A DNA stretch of 64,000 nucleotides from NCBI RefSeq assembly GCF_000270305.1, contig NC_015737.1, positions 1,116,501-1,180,500 of the forward strand, in the 5' to 3' direction. Below are positions 32,369-41,105 of the stretch, one piece after another; within the stretch, counting starts at the first letter, position 1; every line of letters starts with the position of its first letter. The translations under genes were made by a program, and so were the position numbers. Under the pieces are notes generated by a model. It searched no databases, was not told the DNA's origin, and worked only from the letters and a program-made list of their open reading frames with translations. The stretch is from Clostridium sp. SY8519. Its GTDB lineage: Bacteria; Bacillota; Clostridia; Lachnospirales; Lachnospiraceae.

Positions 32369-33900
32369 TGCGAAAGATTGAGACACTTTTTGTGTATCCG
32401 CCGGCAGATCAGATATTCTCACGGATGCGTCAGAAAGAAGAAGCGGTGTTTCTGGATTCCTCCTCCCGCGGGGAGCTGGGGCAGTATTCCATCCTTGCCT
32501 GCCGTCCCTATCTGCGGCTGGGGCAGCAGGATGGTGTATGCAGGATAAACGGCAGGCCTTCCGCAGTTTCTTTTTCTGCATTCCTGAAGCAGTATCTGAG
32601 CGAAAACCAGGAAGAAAACGAAACAGAGCTTCCGTTGGTATCCGGTGCGGTGGGCTGTTTTTCCTATGATTTCGGCCGGGAAAAAGAGGGAATTCGGACC
32701 AGGCACGGGAAGGAAAAGGATCTGCCGGAGGCGGTGATGGTCTTTTATGATTTCTTTGTGGTGGAAGATCATAAGAACCACAGACTTTCGCTTATTGCAA
32801 ACGGCTATACGGAACCGGCGGAGGAGGGAATTGCCGCGCTGCGGGAACTGCTGGAGGCAGCGGAAGAGCCGGTACAGACCGGGCCGGGAGAATGTGAGGA
32901 CGGAAAAGATCCGGTGCGGGAGGCGCTGGATGTCGGGGAAGATGAGACGGCACGTCAGGCAGAGCCGGAAAGGAGCGTCTCCGGAAGACCGCGGAAGGCG
33001 GAAACTCCGGAAGGCGCGTTAAGCCGGAAAGCGTTCGGTGAAGGACGTGTTTCGGCCGATTTTACCGAAGAAAGTTATCAGGAAGCCCTGGAACATATGA
33101 TTCAATACATTACGGACGGCGACATCTATGTGGTGAACATGACGCAGCAGCTGCGGATCAGCAGCCCGTGTCCGCCCTATGAGATGTTCTGCCGGCTGCG
33201 GCAGCAGAATCCGTCGCCGTTTGGCGCGTATCTGGACTATGGGAAATTTCAGGTGGTCTGCGCGTCTCCGGAACGTTTTCTCCGGATGCGGAAGGGAAAG
33301 ATCCGCACACGTCCCATCAAAGGCACAAGGAAACGGGGAAGCACCCCGGAAGAAGACGCGCGGCTGAAGGAGGAACTGGCACAGTCCGAGAAGGATCAGA
33401 GTGAGCTGCTGATGATCGTGGATCTGGAGCGCAATGACCTGAACCGGGTATGTGTGCCGGGTTCCGTACAGGTCAGAGAGCTTTTTTGTGTGGAATCTTA
33501 TGCGACAGTGTTCCACCTGGTGGCAGATGTGGAAGGGCAGATCCGACCGGGAAAAAATGCGGTGGATCTGCTGGAGGCCGCTTTTCCGGGCGGTTCCATT
33601 ACGGGCGCGCCGAAGCGGCGGGCTATGGAACTGATTGATCAGGAAGAATACAGTCGCCGGGGGCTTTACACCGGTTCCATCGGCTATCTGTCCCTGAACG
33701 GGGACTGTGATTTTAATATTGTGATCCGGACGGCTGTCTGTCGGGACGGCACCTATACGCTGGGAGCCGGCGGCGGAATCACCTGCGAGTCGGATCCGGC
33801 ATTTGAATATGAAGAGACCTGGCAGAAGGCAAAAGCGCTGCTGGATGTATTAAACTGCAGAAAAGGAGAAGGGGAAGTCTATGAATATACAGTTGGATGA
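32365..33900 (+). CDS. pabB: Aminodeoxychorismate synthase component I
   Basis: A 511-residue chorismate-using enzyme that aminates chorismate to 4-amino-4-deoxychorismate. The motif RPIKGTRKRG with its Lys nucleophile marks PabB rather than anthranilate synthase, which has PIAGT. AFPGGSITGAPKRRAMELI and GSIGYLSLNGDCDFNIVIRT are also present. Between the amino domain and the catalytic part, residues about 168-225, is a charged low-complexity insert rich in Glu, Gly and Pro. The start overlaps the pabA stop (ATGATGA context, 32365 or 32368). It shares 20 bases with pabC at the 3' end. Confidence 0.93.
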   Translation: MMRKIETLFVYPPADQIFSRMRQKEEAVFLDSSSRGELGQYSILACRPYLRLGQQDGVCRINGRPSAVSFSAFLKQYLSENQEENETELPLVSGAVGCFSYDFGREKEGIRTRHGKEKDLPEAVMVFYDFFVVEDHKNHRLSLIANGYTEPAEEGIAALRELLEAAEEPVQTGPGECEDGKDPVREALDVGEDETARQAEPERSVSGRPRKAETPEGALSRKAFGEGRVSADFTEESYQEALEHMIQYITDGDIYVVNMTQQLRISSPCPPYEMFCRLRQQNPSPFGAYLDYGKFQVVCASPERFLRMRKGKIRTRPIKGTRKRGSTPEEDARLKEELAQSEKDQSELLMIVDLERNDLNRVCVPGSVQVRELFCVESYATVFHLVADVEGQIRPGKNAVDLLEAAFPGGSITGAPKRRAMELIDQEEYSRRGLYTGSIGYLSLNGDCDFNIVIRTAVCRDGTYTLGAGGGITCESDPAFEYEETWQKAKALLDVLNCRKGEGEVYEYTVG

Positions 33901-34636
33901 CGGCGTGCAGTTCGGCCTGGGCGCCTTTGAAACCATCGCACTGCAGGAAAATACCCCGCTTTTTCTGGACTGGCATCTGGAACGCCTGCGGCGGTCCCTG
34001 GAGTTTCTGCATATTTCACAGAAAGTAAACGCGGAAGAAGTAATCCGCTGGATCGATCAGAATGCAGCGAAGGAACCGGGATCCGGACAGGAGCAGCGGG
34101 CATGTAAGTTTATGGTGTCCGAAAAAAACAAAATTTTTTCCCTGCGGAAAAATCCCTATACCGAAGCAGTAAAAGACCGCGGATTCCGTCTGGCGTACAG
34201 CCCGGTGCTGCGCAATGAGACCTCTCCGCTGGTGTATCACAAAACCATGAATTACGGTGACAATATCCTGGAAAAAAGACGGACAAAAAATCTTCCGATC
34301 GATGAAGTCGTATTTCTGAATACCCGGGGGGAATTGTGCGAAGGCAGCACCACGAATCTGTTTTTCGTTAAGCAGGGACAGATCTTTACGCCAAAGCAGT
34401 CCTGCGGACTTCTGCCGGGAATTCTCAGAAGGTATGTGCTGCAGACGTTTTTCTGCCGGGAGACGGTTCTGTATCCTAGGGACGCGGAACAGATGGAAGA
34501 GTGTTTTGTCACCAATTCGCTGATGGGGATTATGCCGGTGCTTGAGCTGGGAGATGTCTGCTATGCCCGGGGGCCTGTGACTGAGCGGTGTATGGAGCGG
34601 TATCGGAAGGATACAGAGGCAGCCGTTACCGCGTGA
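33881..34636 (+). CDS. pabC: 4-amino-4-deoxychorismate lyase (class IV aminotransferase fold)
   Basis: A 251-residue PLP enzyme that releases pyruvate from aminodeoxychorismate to give p-aminobenzoate for folate. The amino end QLDDGVQFGLGAFETI, the PLP-Lys segment YHKTMNYGDNIL and ELCEGSTTNLFFV are typical of fold-type IV. AAAGGAGAAGGGG precedes the ATG at 33881, which lies 20 bases inside pabB. With pabA and pabB it makes a complete three-gene unit. The 198 bases downstream hold purine-rich sequence with no gene. Confidence 0.9.
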   Translation: MNIQLDDGVQFGLGAFETIALQENTPLFLDWHLERLRRSLEFLHISQKVNAEEVIRWIDQNAAKEPGSGQEQRACKFMVSEKNKIFSLRKNPYTEAVKDRGFRLAYSPVLRNETSPLVYHKTMNYGDNILEKRRTKNLPIDEVVFLNTRGELCEGSTTNLFFVKQGQIFTPKQSCGLLPGILRRYVLQTFFCRETVLYPRDAEQMEECFVTNSLMGIMPVLELGDVCYARGPVTERCMERYRKDTEAAVTA

Positions 34637-34834
34637 CAGACGCGGAGAAGGAGCGGAGGATAGACACGGATGCGGATTGATGGATAGCCACAGAGGCGGA
34701 TCGTATGATTGCCGCAGAGGAAGATCGGAGGATGTCTGCGGCATTGCGGAGAAAAAGCGCGGATGCTATACTGGAATTCAGACAGGAAAACAGTAGCCGG
34801 AGCAATTCGCCCGGGAGAAGAAAGCTGCGCGTGT

Positions 34835-35545
34835 ATGAAAAAAGAGAACAAAATTCTGGTCGTGGATGATGAAAAAGAAATCGCGGATCTGATTGAGATT
34901 TATTTGAAAAATGAAGGCTATGAAGTGGAGAAATTCTATCAGGCCGCAGGTGTTCTGGAATGTGCGGATGCCGAACCCGTTGCCCTGGCCGTACTGGATC
35001 TGATGCTTCCGGATATGGATGGTATGGAGCTGATGCGGAGAATCCGACAGCGGCATTTCTTCCCGATTATTCTGCTGACCGCGAAGAATCAGGAAACCGA
35101 CAAGCTGAACGGACTGACATTGGGGGCGGATGATTATATGACCAAACCCTTTGAACCGCTGGAACTGGTGGCCAGAGTCAAAGCTCAGCTGCGGCGCTCC
35201 ACACGCTACAACGCGCTCTGCCCGGCAGGAACCGGTGATCTGCCGCAGGAAGAGATCAGTATCCGGGGGCTGACCATCAATGCGGATACGCACAAATGTT
35301 TTCTGAATGGCGCGGAGCTGGATCTGACTCCGCTGGAGTTTGATATTCTGCTGTTTCTGTGCCGGAACAGGGGGAAAGTGATATCATCGGAAACCTTGTT
35401 TGAACAGGTCTGGGGCGAGGCGTTCCTGGACAATGACAATACTGTGATGGCGCATATTGCCCGGCTGCGGGGAAAAATGAAAGAACCGCCGCGCCATCCG
35501 AAGTATGTCAAGACCATCTGGGGAGTAGGGTATACCATTGAATAA
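34835..35545 (+). CDS. OmpR/PhoB-type response regulator, VanR-like
   Basis: A 236-residue response regulator. The receiver has Asp11/Asp12, phosphorylated Asp55 in AVLDLMLPD, and Lys in DDYMTKPFEP. A winged-helix effector ends the protein with LTPLEFDILLFLCRNRGKVIS and VKTIWGVGYTIE. Its 3' end overlaps the histidine kinase gene by eight bases. The pair resembles VanR/VanS, but no vanHAX genes follow; a C39 peptidase gene does. The ATG at 34835 lacks a close ribosome site, the nearest being GGGAGAAG 16 bases upstream. Confidence 0.9.
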   Translation: MKKENKILVVDDEKEIADLIEIYLKNEGYEVEKFYQAAGVLECADAEPVALAVLDLMLPDMDGMELMRRIRQRHFFPIILLTAKNQETDKLNGLTLGADDYMTKPFEPLELVARVKAQLRRSTRYNALCPAGTGDLPQEEISIRGLTINADTHKCFLNGAELDLTPLEFDILLFLCRNRGKVISSETLFEQVWGEAFLDNDNTVMAHIARLRGKMKEPPRHPKYVKTIWGVGYTIE

Positions 35546-36671
35546 GAGACGACAGACAGAAAAAGAACAGATTGTCCGGCGAAGTCTCGGGAAAAAGCTG
35601 ACGGCCGTCTATCTGCTGCATCTGCTGATTTTTCTCGGCCTGTCGGTTTTGTGGATAGTTTTTGCGAATCAGACGCTCTGGCCCCGGCTGATAAAAGAAA
35701 GCGGAGGGTATTTTGCGTTCAATGATGAGGCGGTGACGATCGGACTGTTTGCGGTTCCGGTTCTGGCGTGGATCGGATATACGATATATTTTATCCGCAG
35801 GCCGCTGCGCTATCTGGATGAGCTGATACAGGCGGCAGAACAGATGGCAATGGAAAAGGAACGGCCGATCCGTCTGTCGGCAAAACTGCGCCCGGCGGAG
35901 AAACGAATGAACGAATTCCGTGTGGAGGCGCTTCAGAATGAACGGCATCTGCAGGAAGAAAATCAGAAACGAAATGATCTGATTCTTTATCTGGCGCATG
36001 ATCTGAAGACGCCGCTGACCAGTGTGCTGGGGTATTTATCCCTGATTCAGGAAAATCCGAATCTTCGGGAAGAACAGAAGCAGAAATATACAAAGATCGC
36101 GTATGAGAAGGCGGAACGGCTGCAGGAACTGGTGGAGGAATTCTTTGATATTACGAAGTTTTCCCTCACGGATATGCGGCTGTCTCCCGAGCAAAGAAAT
36201 ATGAGCCGTATGCTGGAACAGATGGTATCGGAATATACGCCTCTGCTGGAACAGAACCATATGACCTGGAAGACGCGGATTCAGGAGCAGATCGAGGCGT
36301 GGTTTGACGCGGAAAAGATGCAGAGGGTCTTTGACAATCTGATACGCAACGCAATCAGCTACAGTGATCCGGATACGGCGCTGGAACTGACGGCGAACCG
36401 TACGGAGGATCAGATACAGATTCAGATGAAAAATCACGGACCGACGATTCCGCCGGACAAAATCAGCCATCTGTTTGAGCAGTTCTACCGCGTGGACGAC
36501 GCACGAAATACCCGGTCCGGCGGAGCCGGTCTGGGACTTGCCATAGCAAAGGTGATTATTGAACTGCATCATGGGACGGTGACGGCATGCAGCCGGGAGG
36601 GAGTCACATGCTTTGAGATTTTGCTGCCCTCAGACTGCCGTCAGGAAAAAGTAAGAAATGGGTCAGAATAA
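35538..36671 (+). CDS. Sensor histidine kinase, VanS-like
   Basis: A 377-residue membrane kinase with two transmembrane helices (about 22-45 and 68-88) separated by a short extracytoplasmic loop, then a HAMP-like linker. The phosphoacceptor H-box is LILYLAHDLKTPLTSVLGYL near residue 155. The ATP-binding part has the N-box DNLIRNAISYS, and GGAGLGLAIAKVII. It starts with TTG inside the response-regulator gene, with AGTAGGG upstream. The small sensing loop is typical of kinases that detect cell-envelope compounds. The signal is unknown. Confidence 0.9.
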   Translation: MNKRRQTEKEQIVRRSLGKKLTAVYLLHLLIFLGLSVLWIVFANQTLWPRLIKESGGYFAFNDEAVTIGLFAVPVLAWIGYTIYFIRRPLRYLDELIQAAEQMAMEKERPIRLSAKLRPAEKRMNEFRVEALQNERHLQEENQKRNDLILYLAHDLKTPLTSVLGYLSLIQENPNLREEQKQKYTKIAYEKAERLQELVEEFFDITKFSLTDMRLSPEQRNMSRMLEQMVSEYTPLLEQNHMTWKTRIQEQIEAWFDAEKMQRVFDNLIRNAISYSDPDTALELTANRTEDQIQIQMKNHGPTIPPDKISHLFEQFYRVDDARNTRSGGAGLGLAIAKVIIELHHGTVTACSREGVTCFEILLPSDCRQEKVRNGSE

Positions 36672-36708
36672 CGCAGGAAACAGGTCACGCGCGGAAAAGA
36701 AATAACAG

Positions 36709-36748
36709 CTCCTCTTTTGCTAGTATATACAGGCAGAGAGGAGTTTTT
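36709..36748 (+). terminator. Terminator-like hairpin overlapping the C39 gene ribosome site
   Basis: CTCCTCT (36709-36715) pairs with AGAGGAG (36737-36743), followed by TTTTT. The 3' arm is also the GAGGAG ribosome site of the ATG at 36751. The layout repeats that in front of pabA: a hairpin that may end the kinase transcript also masks the next ribosome site. Confidence 0.55.
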
Positions 36749-36750
36749 CT

Positions 36751-37485
36751 ATGGGAAAAAGAGTAAGAAGAAAAAGAAGAACCGGGCGGATCATGGCGGC
36801 CGTTATTTTGCTGCTGGTGCTGTCAGCCGCTGTTTCAGCCGCTGTACGGAACGCTGAGATCAGGAAACTGGAAACCGGCGGCTACCCGAAACAGCTGGTG
36901 GAACTGGCAAAACGGAACCGGGAGACCTGCAGATTTGTAAAAAATTACTACAGATACAGACACACGAAGTTCACGATTGATCTTCAAGGTGAGGTACAGA
37001 AAGGAGAAATTCCGCTGTTTCTTCAGTGGGATAAGCGCTGGGGCTATCGGAAATACGGGGGAAACTATCTGGCGCTGACCGGATGCGGACCGACCAGCCT
37101 GTCCATGGTGTACTGCGGACTGACGGGAGATACCCGGTGGAATCCTTTAAAAACCGCCCGCTGGGCGGAAAAACAGGGATATTATATCAAAGGCCAAGGC
37201 TCATCCTGGGATCTGATGAGCAAAGGAGGCAGACGGTTGGGCTTGAAGGTGAAACAGAGGGCGCCGGAGAAGGAAGAGATTCTGTCTGCGCTAGAGTCCG
37301 GAAAGGCAATCATAGCCAGTGTAGGGCCCGGTGACTTCACCTCATCCGGACATTTCATTGTGCTGACCGGAGTGTCAGCGTTTCAGCGTATTTCCGTGAA
37401 TGATCCAAACAGCAGGCGCCGCAGCAGAAGCTGGGATGCGGACCGTCTGATCCGTCAGATCCGGCAGGTGTGGATTTTTGGCTGA
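36751..37485 (+). CDS. Membrane-anchored C39-like cysteine peptidase
   Basis: A 244-residue protein with a basic amino end (GKRVRRKRRTGR), one hydrophobic helix at about 13-33 and an extracellular C39_2-type peptidase domain. The catalytic Cys is in LTGCGPTSLSMVYCGL near residue 113, and the His in SSGHFIVLTGV with Asp/Asn in SVNDPNSRR. Such proteins are thought to process peptides or the cell wall. It follows the VanRS-like genes at 79 bases and may belong to their regulon. It converges on the HxlR gene nine bases away. Confidence 0.82.
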   Translation: MGKRVRRKRRTGRIMAAVILLLVLSAAVSAAVRNAEIRKLETGGYPKQLVELAKRNRETCRFVKNYYRYRHTKFTIDLQGEVQKGEIPLFLQWDKRWGYRKYGGNYLALTGCGPTSLSMVYCGLTGDTRWNPLKTARWAEKQGYYIKGQGSSWDLMSKGGRRLGLKVKQRAPEKEEILSALESGKAIIASVGPGDFTSSGHFIVLTGVSAFQRISVNDPNSRRRSRSWDADRLIRQIRQVWIFG

Positions 37486-37493
37486 CAGAGGCA

Positions 37494-37865
37494 TCAGGAC
37501 TCCGAAAAGTACCGGCTGCCCCACCGGGCCATTTCGAAGAATACCGGAAAGAGATCTTTGCCCATATCCGTGATGGAATATTCCACATGGGGCGGGATTT
37601 CGTTGAACTGCTCCCGGTGGACGAGACCGGCTTCTTCCAGTTCCCGCAGGGTATTGGTCAGCATGGTGTTGGTGATGTTCGGAATCGATCTGCGCAGTTC
37701 GCCAAACCGGTAGGAGGGACGTTTGGCCAGCTGATAGAGCACCAGCAGACGCCATTTGCCGCCCAGCAGCTGCAGCGTCTTCATGACCATGCAGGAGGAA
37801 ATACAGCAGGACTCCTCCTGCCCCGCGTAATGCTTGAATTCTTCATAACTCATATGTTCGAACAT
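37494..37865 (-). CDS. HxlR-family transcriptional regulator
   Basis: A 123-residue winged-helix regulator with the HxlR pattern: Cys in ESCCISSC, GGKWRLLVLYQLAKRPSYRFGELRRSIPNITNTML, and EYSITDMGKDLFPVF. Some relatives sense aldehydes or redox state by a conserved cysteine; the three Cys before the helix-turn-helix could play this role. The start at 37865 follows AAAGGGGATCTGAT. It is divergent from lon across 285 bases and convergent with the C39 gene. Target unknown. Confidence 0.88.
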   Translation of the reverse strand: MFEHMSYEEFKHYAGQEESCCISSCMVMKTLQLLGGKWRLLVLYQLAKRPSYRFGELRRSIPNITNTMLTNTLRELEEAGLVHREQFNEIPPHVEYSITDMGKDLFPVFFEMARWGSRYFSES

Positions 37866-37895
37866 ATCAGATCCCCTTTAACTTTAAATTTTTAC

Positions 37896-37924
37896 TTGCA
37901 TTTTTTATTTATCCTTAGTATAAT
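37896..37924 (+). promoter_or_regulatory. Sigma-70-type promoter pointing to lon
   Basis: TTGCAT (37896-37901) and TATAAT (37919-37924) are separated by exactly 17 bp. Transcription would begin near 37931 and give a 220-base leader that includes the CIRCE element. A closer lon promoter near the CIRCE is possible but not recognisable. Confidence 0.6.
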
Positions 37925-38046
37925 TTCTATACCAGTAAAAAGCAAGGGCAGATCGACAGAGGAAAAACAGGATGCCGATCGGAGCCGTCGAAAGCTATTT
38001 TACGGTATGCAGGCTTCCATGGGAAGCCATATATTTTACCATTATA

Positions 38047-38073
38047 TTAGCACTCGACAGTACAAAGTGCTGA
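38047..38073 (+). promoter_or_regulatory. CIRCE element (HrcA operator) ahead of lon
   Basis: TTAGCACTC, nine bases, then AAGTGCTGA. This matches the CIRCE consensus TTAGCACTC-N9-GAGTGCTAA with a perfect left arm, the exact spacer and two changes in the right arm. HrcA binds CIRCE and represses chaperone genes until heat shock. Here it lies 78 bases upstream of the lon start. Confidence 0.88.
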
Positions 38074-38150
38074 CAGGGTGGCGAGAGATGCCCGCGGGTG
38101 CAGCGCAGTCCCAGGGACTGCGGATTTCAGAAAGAAATGGAGGGAATCAC

Positions 38151-40448
38151 ATGATCGTAGTACCTGTATATAATACAATCGTGGCACCATATGCCAAAAT
38201 GTATCTGCAGACGGAGCAGTTTAAGAAAGCGGCCAGAAGAGATCCGAAGATCGGGGAACGGGTGGTCTTCATCGTATCCCGGGTGAACCGGGAGCGGGAG
38301 GATATGAAAGTGGACGAATTTCAGCCCATCGGTGTATCCGGCAGTATTTCAGAGATCAATCAGCAGGGATTTATCGTCATCGATACTGCGAACCGTGTCA
38401 ATATAGAAGAAGTCATCATTACCCCGGGCCTGAATATTGAGCTTACAATTTCCAGAAAATCGGATATCGATGATCTGACCGAAGAGGAGCACAGAGAGCA
38501 TCTGGATCACCTGAAGCAGGCGCTGGTGCAGTTTTCGGCTGGATTCCAGTGGGGCGCGATGGCCCGGCCGTATATCCTGTCCATGCAGTCGGTGGGAGAA
38601 GTGACGTCTATGATGTCCCAGTGGCTGACGAATTCCGCGGAAGAAAAATACGCGATTCTGGAGGAAGACAGCAGCAAGGCACGTATGGAGAAAATGGAGC
38701 AGATGGTCTATGAGCATCTGGAGATGACCAAAGTCACGGGAGAGGCCAAGGACGCGCAGGAAGCGGATTACCAGAAGATTTACCGGGAGCAGGCCATCAA
38801 AAAGCAGATGGAATATCTGCAGAAGGAACTGGATGAGATGCATCCGGAAGAAATGTCTGATCTGCGCAAGATCGAATTAAAGATCGAAGAATCTGGCATG
38901 AATGAGGAGGCCCGCAAAGAAGCGGAAAAAGTACTGAACCGGCTGAAACAGGGCGGTTCCCAGGGCGCAGAGAACGGCATGCTGTATGACTATCTGGACT
39001 TTGTCACCAGCCTGAACTGGAAGAAGGAAGAGCCGGAATTCATTGATCTGTCAGAAGCGGAGCGGATCCTGGATGAGGACCATTTCGGCCTGGAAAAAGT
39101 GAAAAAACGTGTGATTCAGCAGATCGCAGTGATGAATCTGCAGAAAAAACAGTCCGGTTCGATCCTCCTGTTTGTCGGCGCACCGGGTACCGGCAAGACC
39201 AGTATCGGCCAGGGCATCGCGAAGGCGCTGCACCGGAAGTATGTCCGGGTCAGCCTGGGCGGTGTGCGTGACGAAGCAGATATCCGCGGTCACAGAAGAA
39301 CCTATATCGGAGCTATGCCTGGACGTATCATGGATGGCATCCAGAAAAGCGGTGTATCCAATCCGGTCATGGTACTGGATGAGGTGGATAAACTGTCCGC
39401 TTCCTACAACGGGGATCCGGCCAGTGCATTGCTGGAAGTCCTGGATCCGGAGCAGAACAGCACCTTTACGGATCATTATATGAATGTACCCTATGATCTG
39501 TCGGATGTGCTGTTTGTATGCACAGCCAACAGCCTGGACACCATACCGGAGCCGCTGTTGAACCGAATGGAAGTGATCCAGTTCTCCGGCTATACGCCGA
39601 TTGAAAAATTCCAGATTGCTCGGAAGCATCTGATCCCGAAGGCAATGCAGAGTATGGGCCTTCCGGAGGGAAGCCTGGAACTGACCGATGAGGCCCTGCA
39701 GACCATTATTGATGATTATACGATGGAAGCCGGGGTCCGGGGACTGAAAAAGCGGATCGATACCATCTGCAGAACCGCGGCGGTAGAGATCGTGAAGAAT
39801 CAGGATACAAAGATCACGGCAGACCCGGAGATTGTAAAAGAGTATCTGGATATGCGTCCGATTACCCATGATCATGTGCTGCAGAAGCAGAAAGCGGGTA
39901 TTGTAACCGGGCTGGCCTGGACCAGAGTGGGCGGAACCATCCTGTTTATCGAGACCATGTTCACCAAGGGCAAGGGCCGCACGATTATCACCGGTCAGCT
40001 GGGCGATGTCATGAAGGAATCGGTATCCATCGCCATCAGTCTGGTGAAATCCATGTATCCGGACAAAGCAAACCTGTTTGAAGAAAATGACCTGCATGTG
40101 CATGTGCCGGCAGGCGCTACTCCGAAAGATGGCCCTTCGGCAGGCATCACGCTGACTACGGCGATTGCGTCACTGGTGACCGGCCGTGCCGTAGATCCGG
40201 AAATTGCCATGACCGGCGAAGTATCCCTGCGGGGCGCAGTTACGCCCATCGGCGGCCTTCCGGAGAAGCTGATGGCAGCAGAACGGGCTGGAGCGAAAAA
40301 AGTATTTATTCCTGAGGAAAATGTGGCTGATCTGAAAGATGTGGCCGATGAAGTGAAAGAGAAACTGACGATTATACCGGTCAGCGAAGTGACAGATGTA
40401 CTGGAACAGACCGGACTGCTGGAACGTAGTGAAATCCATGCGGCATAA
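38151..40448 (+). CDS. lon: ATP-dependent Lon protease
   Basis: A 765-residue cytoplasmic AAA+ protease that degrades misfolded and regulatory proteins. The amino substrate-binding domain (VPVYNTIVAPYAKMYL) is followed by a coiled-coil region, Walker A GAPGTGKT at 343-350, Walker B MVLDEVDKL, and the protease domain with Ser663 in KDGPSAG and Lys706 in GLPEKLMAAERAG; the 43-residue spacing is that of Lon. AGGG before 38151 sets the start; the frame is open upstream through the antisense HxlR gene, but that is not coding. CIRCE upstream suggests heat-shock control by HrcA. Confidence 0.96.
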   Translation: MIVVPVYNTIVAPYAKMYLQTEQFKKAARRDPKIGERVVFIVSRVNREREDMKVDEFQPIGVSGSISEINQQGFIVIDTANRVNIEEVIITPGLNIELTISRKSDIDDLTEEEHREHLDHLKQALVQFSAGFQWGAMARPYILSMQSVGEVTSMMSQWLTNSAEEKYAILEEDSSKARMEKMEQMVYEHLEMTKVTGEAKDAQEADYQKIYREQAIKKQMEYLQKELDEMHPEEMSDLRKIELKIEESGMNEEARKEAEKVLNRLKQGGSQGAENGMLYDYLDFVTSLNWKKEEPEFIDLSEAERILDEDHFGLEKVKKRVIQQIAVMNLQKKQSGSILLFVGAPGTGKTSIGQGIAKALHRKYVRVSLGGVRDEADIRGHRRTYIGAMPGRIMDGIQKSGVSNPVMVLDEVDKLSASYNGDPASALLEVLDPEQNSTFTDHYMNVPYDLSDVLFVCTANSLDTIPEPLLNRMEVIQFSGYTPIEKFQIARKHLIPKAMQSMGLPEGSLELTDEALQTIIDDYTMEAGVRGLKKRIDTICRTAAVEIVKNQDTKITADPEIVKEYLDMRPITHDHVLQKQKAGIVTGLAWTRVGGTILFIETMFTKGKGRTIITGQLGDVMKESVSIAISLVKSMYPDKANLFEENDLHVHVPAGATPKDGPSAGITLTTAIASLVTGRAVDPEIAMTGEVSLRGAVTPIGGLPEKLMAAERAGAKKVFIPEENVADLKDVADEVKEKLTIIPVSEVTDVLEQTGLLERSEIHAA

Positions 40449-40455
40449 GAATACA

Positions 40456-40505
40456 GAAACCAGAAACGGAGAGCGCAGATGCTCTCCGCTTCTGGTTTCT
40501 CTTTC
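40456..40505. terminator. Terminator between lon and the cupin gene
   Basis: GAAACCAG (40456-40463) pairs with CTGGTTTC (40492-40499) outside an inner CGGAGAGC/GCTCTCCG helix, followed by TCTTTC. It ends lon and, being symmetric, may also end the facing cupin gene. Confidence 0.82.
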
Positions 40506-40515
40506 CCGGGTGAAC

Positions 40516-40872
40516 CTATTTTTCTGTCCGGATGACAACTGCCATCAGAACCAGATCTTCCGTTTCGGAAAGATTTTCGATTCCATGCTGATGATGTTCC
40601 CGGCAAATCGTCACATCGCCGGGACGCAGGGTATAGACCGTGCCGTCATCGGTACAGCGGCCGCTGCCGGATAATACCGTAATGACCTCCTCATTGCCCA
40701 CGTGTTCGTGATAACCGATGGATGCCCCGGGGATAAGGACCAGACGGGCGACGACATCGGCATTGCCGGTGAAATCATCGGTTCCGATGGAGGAGAATTT
40801 TTGTACGTATTTTTCTCCGCCCTTCATGTGTTCCAGTATTATCGGCTTGATATTTTCACGTTTTTTATACAT
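40516..40872 (-). CDS. Small cupin-domain protein
   Basis: A 118-residue single-cupin protein. Motif 1 reads GASIGYHEHVGNEEVITVLSG with two His and a Glu, and motif 2 PGDVTICREHHQHGIEN with a further His, so a metal site is likely. These proteins can bind sugars or act as isomerases; the function here cannot be named. It converges with lon and is preceded by a terminator from the upstream minus-strand gene. Confidence 0.85.
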   Translation of the reverse strand: MYKKRENIKPIILEHMKGGEKYVQKFSSIGTDDFTGNADVVARLVLIPGASIGYHEHVGNEEVITVLSGSGRCTDDGTVYTLRPGDVTICREHHQHGIENLSETEDLVLMAVVIRTEK

Positions 40873-40985
40873 GGTTTCCTCTCTTTCTGATTTTCTTTAC
40901 CTATCGTTAAACTTTTATTTCTGATTTCGATGTTAGCAGAAAGCGGACCGCAACGCAATAATGCAGATGAGGGAATCACTGCTGA

Positions 40986-41039
40986 AAAAGGCAGACCGGC
41001 ACACACTGCAGAATAAGCAGCAGGTACGGTCTGCCTTTT
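40986..41039 (-). terminator. Terminator after the SH3 protein gene
   Basis: AAAAGGCAGACC (40986-40997) pairs with GGTCTGCCTTTT (41028-41039). On the minus strand the stem is followed by a T-run, 67 bases after the SH3 gene's stop codon. Confidence 0.7.
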
Positions 41040-41105
41040 GTTCCTTGTCAGACAAGGAATTTAGGAGAAAGTGAGTTTTTTATGATTTCAGCATTTTGCC
41101 GGGGA

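Noticed and set aside
34637..34834. Purine-rich stretch with recurring CGGAGGAT and GCGGAT words between pabC and the VanR-like gene
   Set aside because: No regular period, no coding frame and no palindromes strong enough to call an operator.
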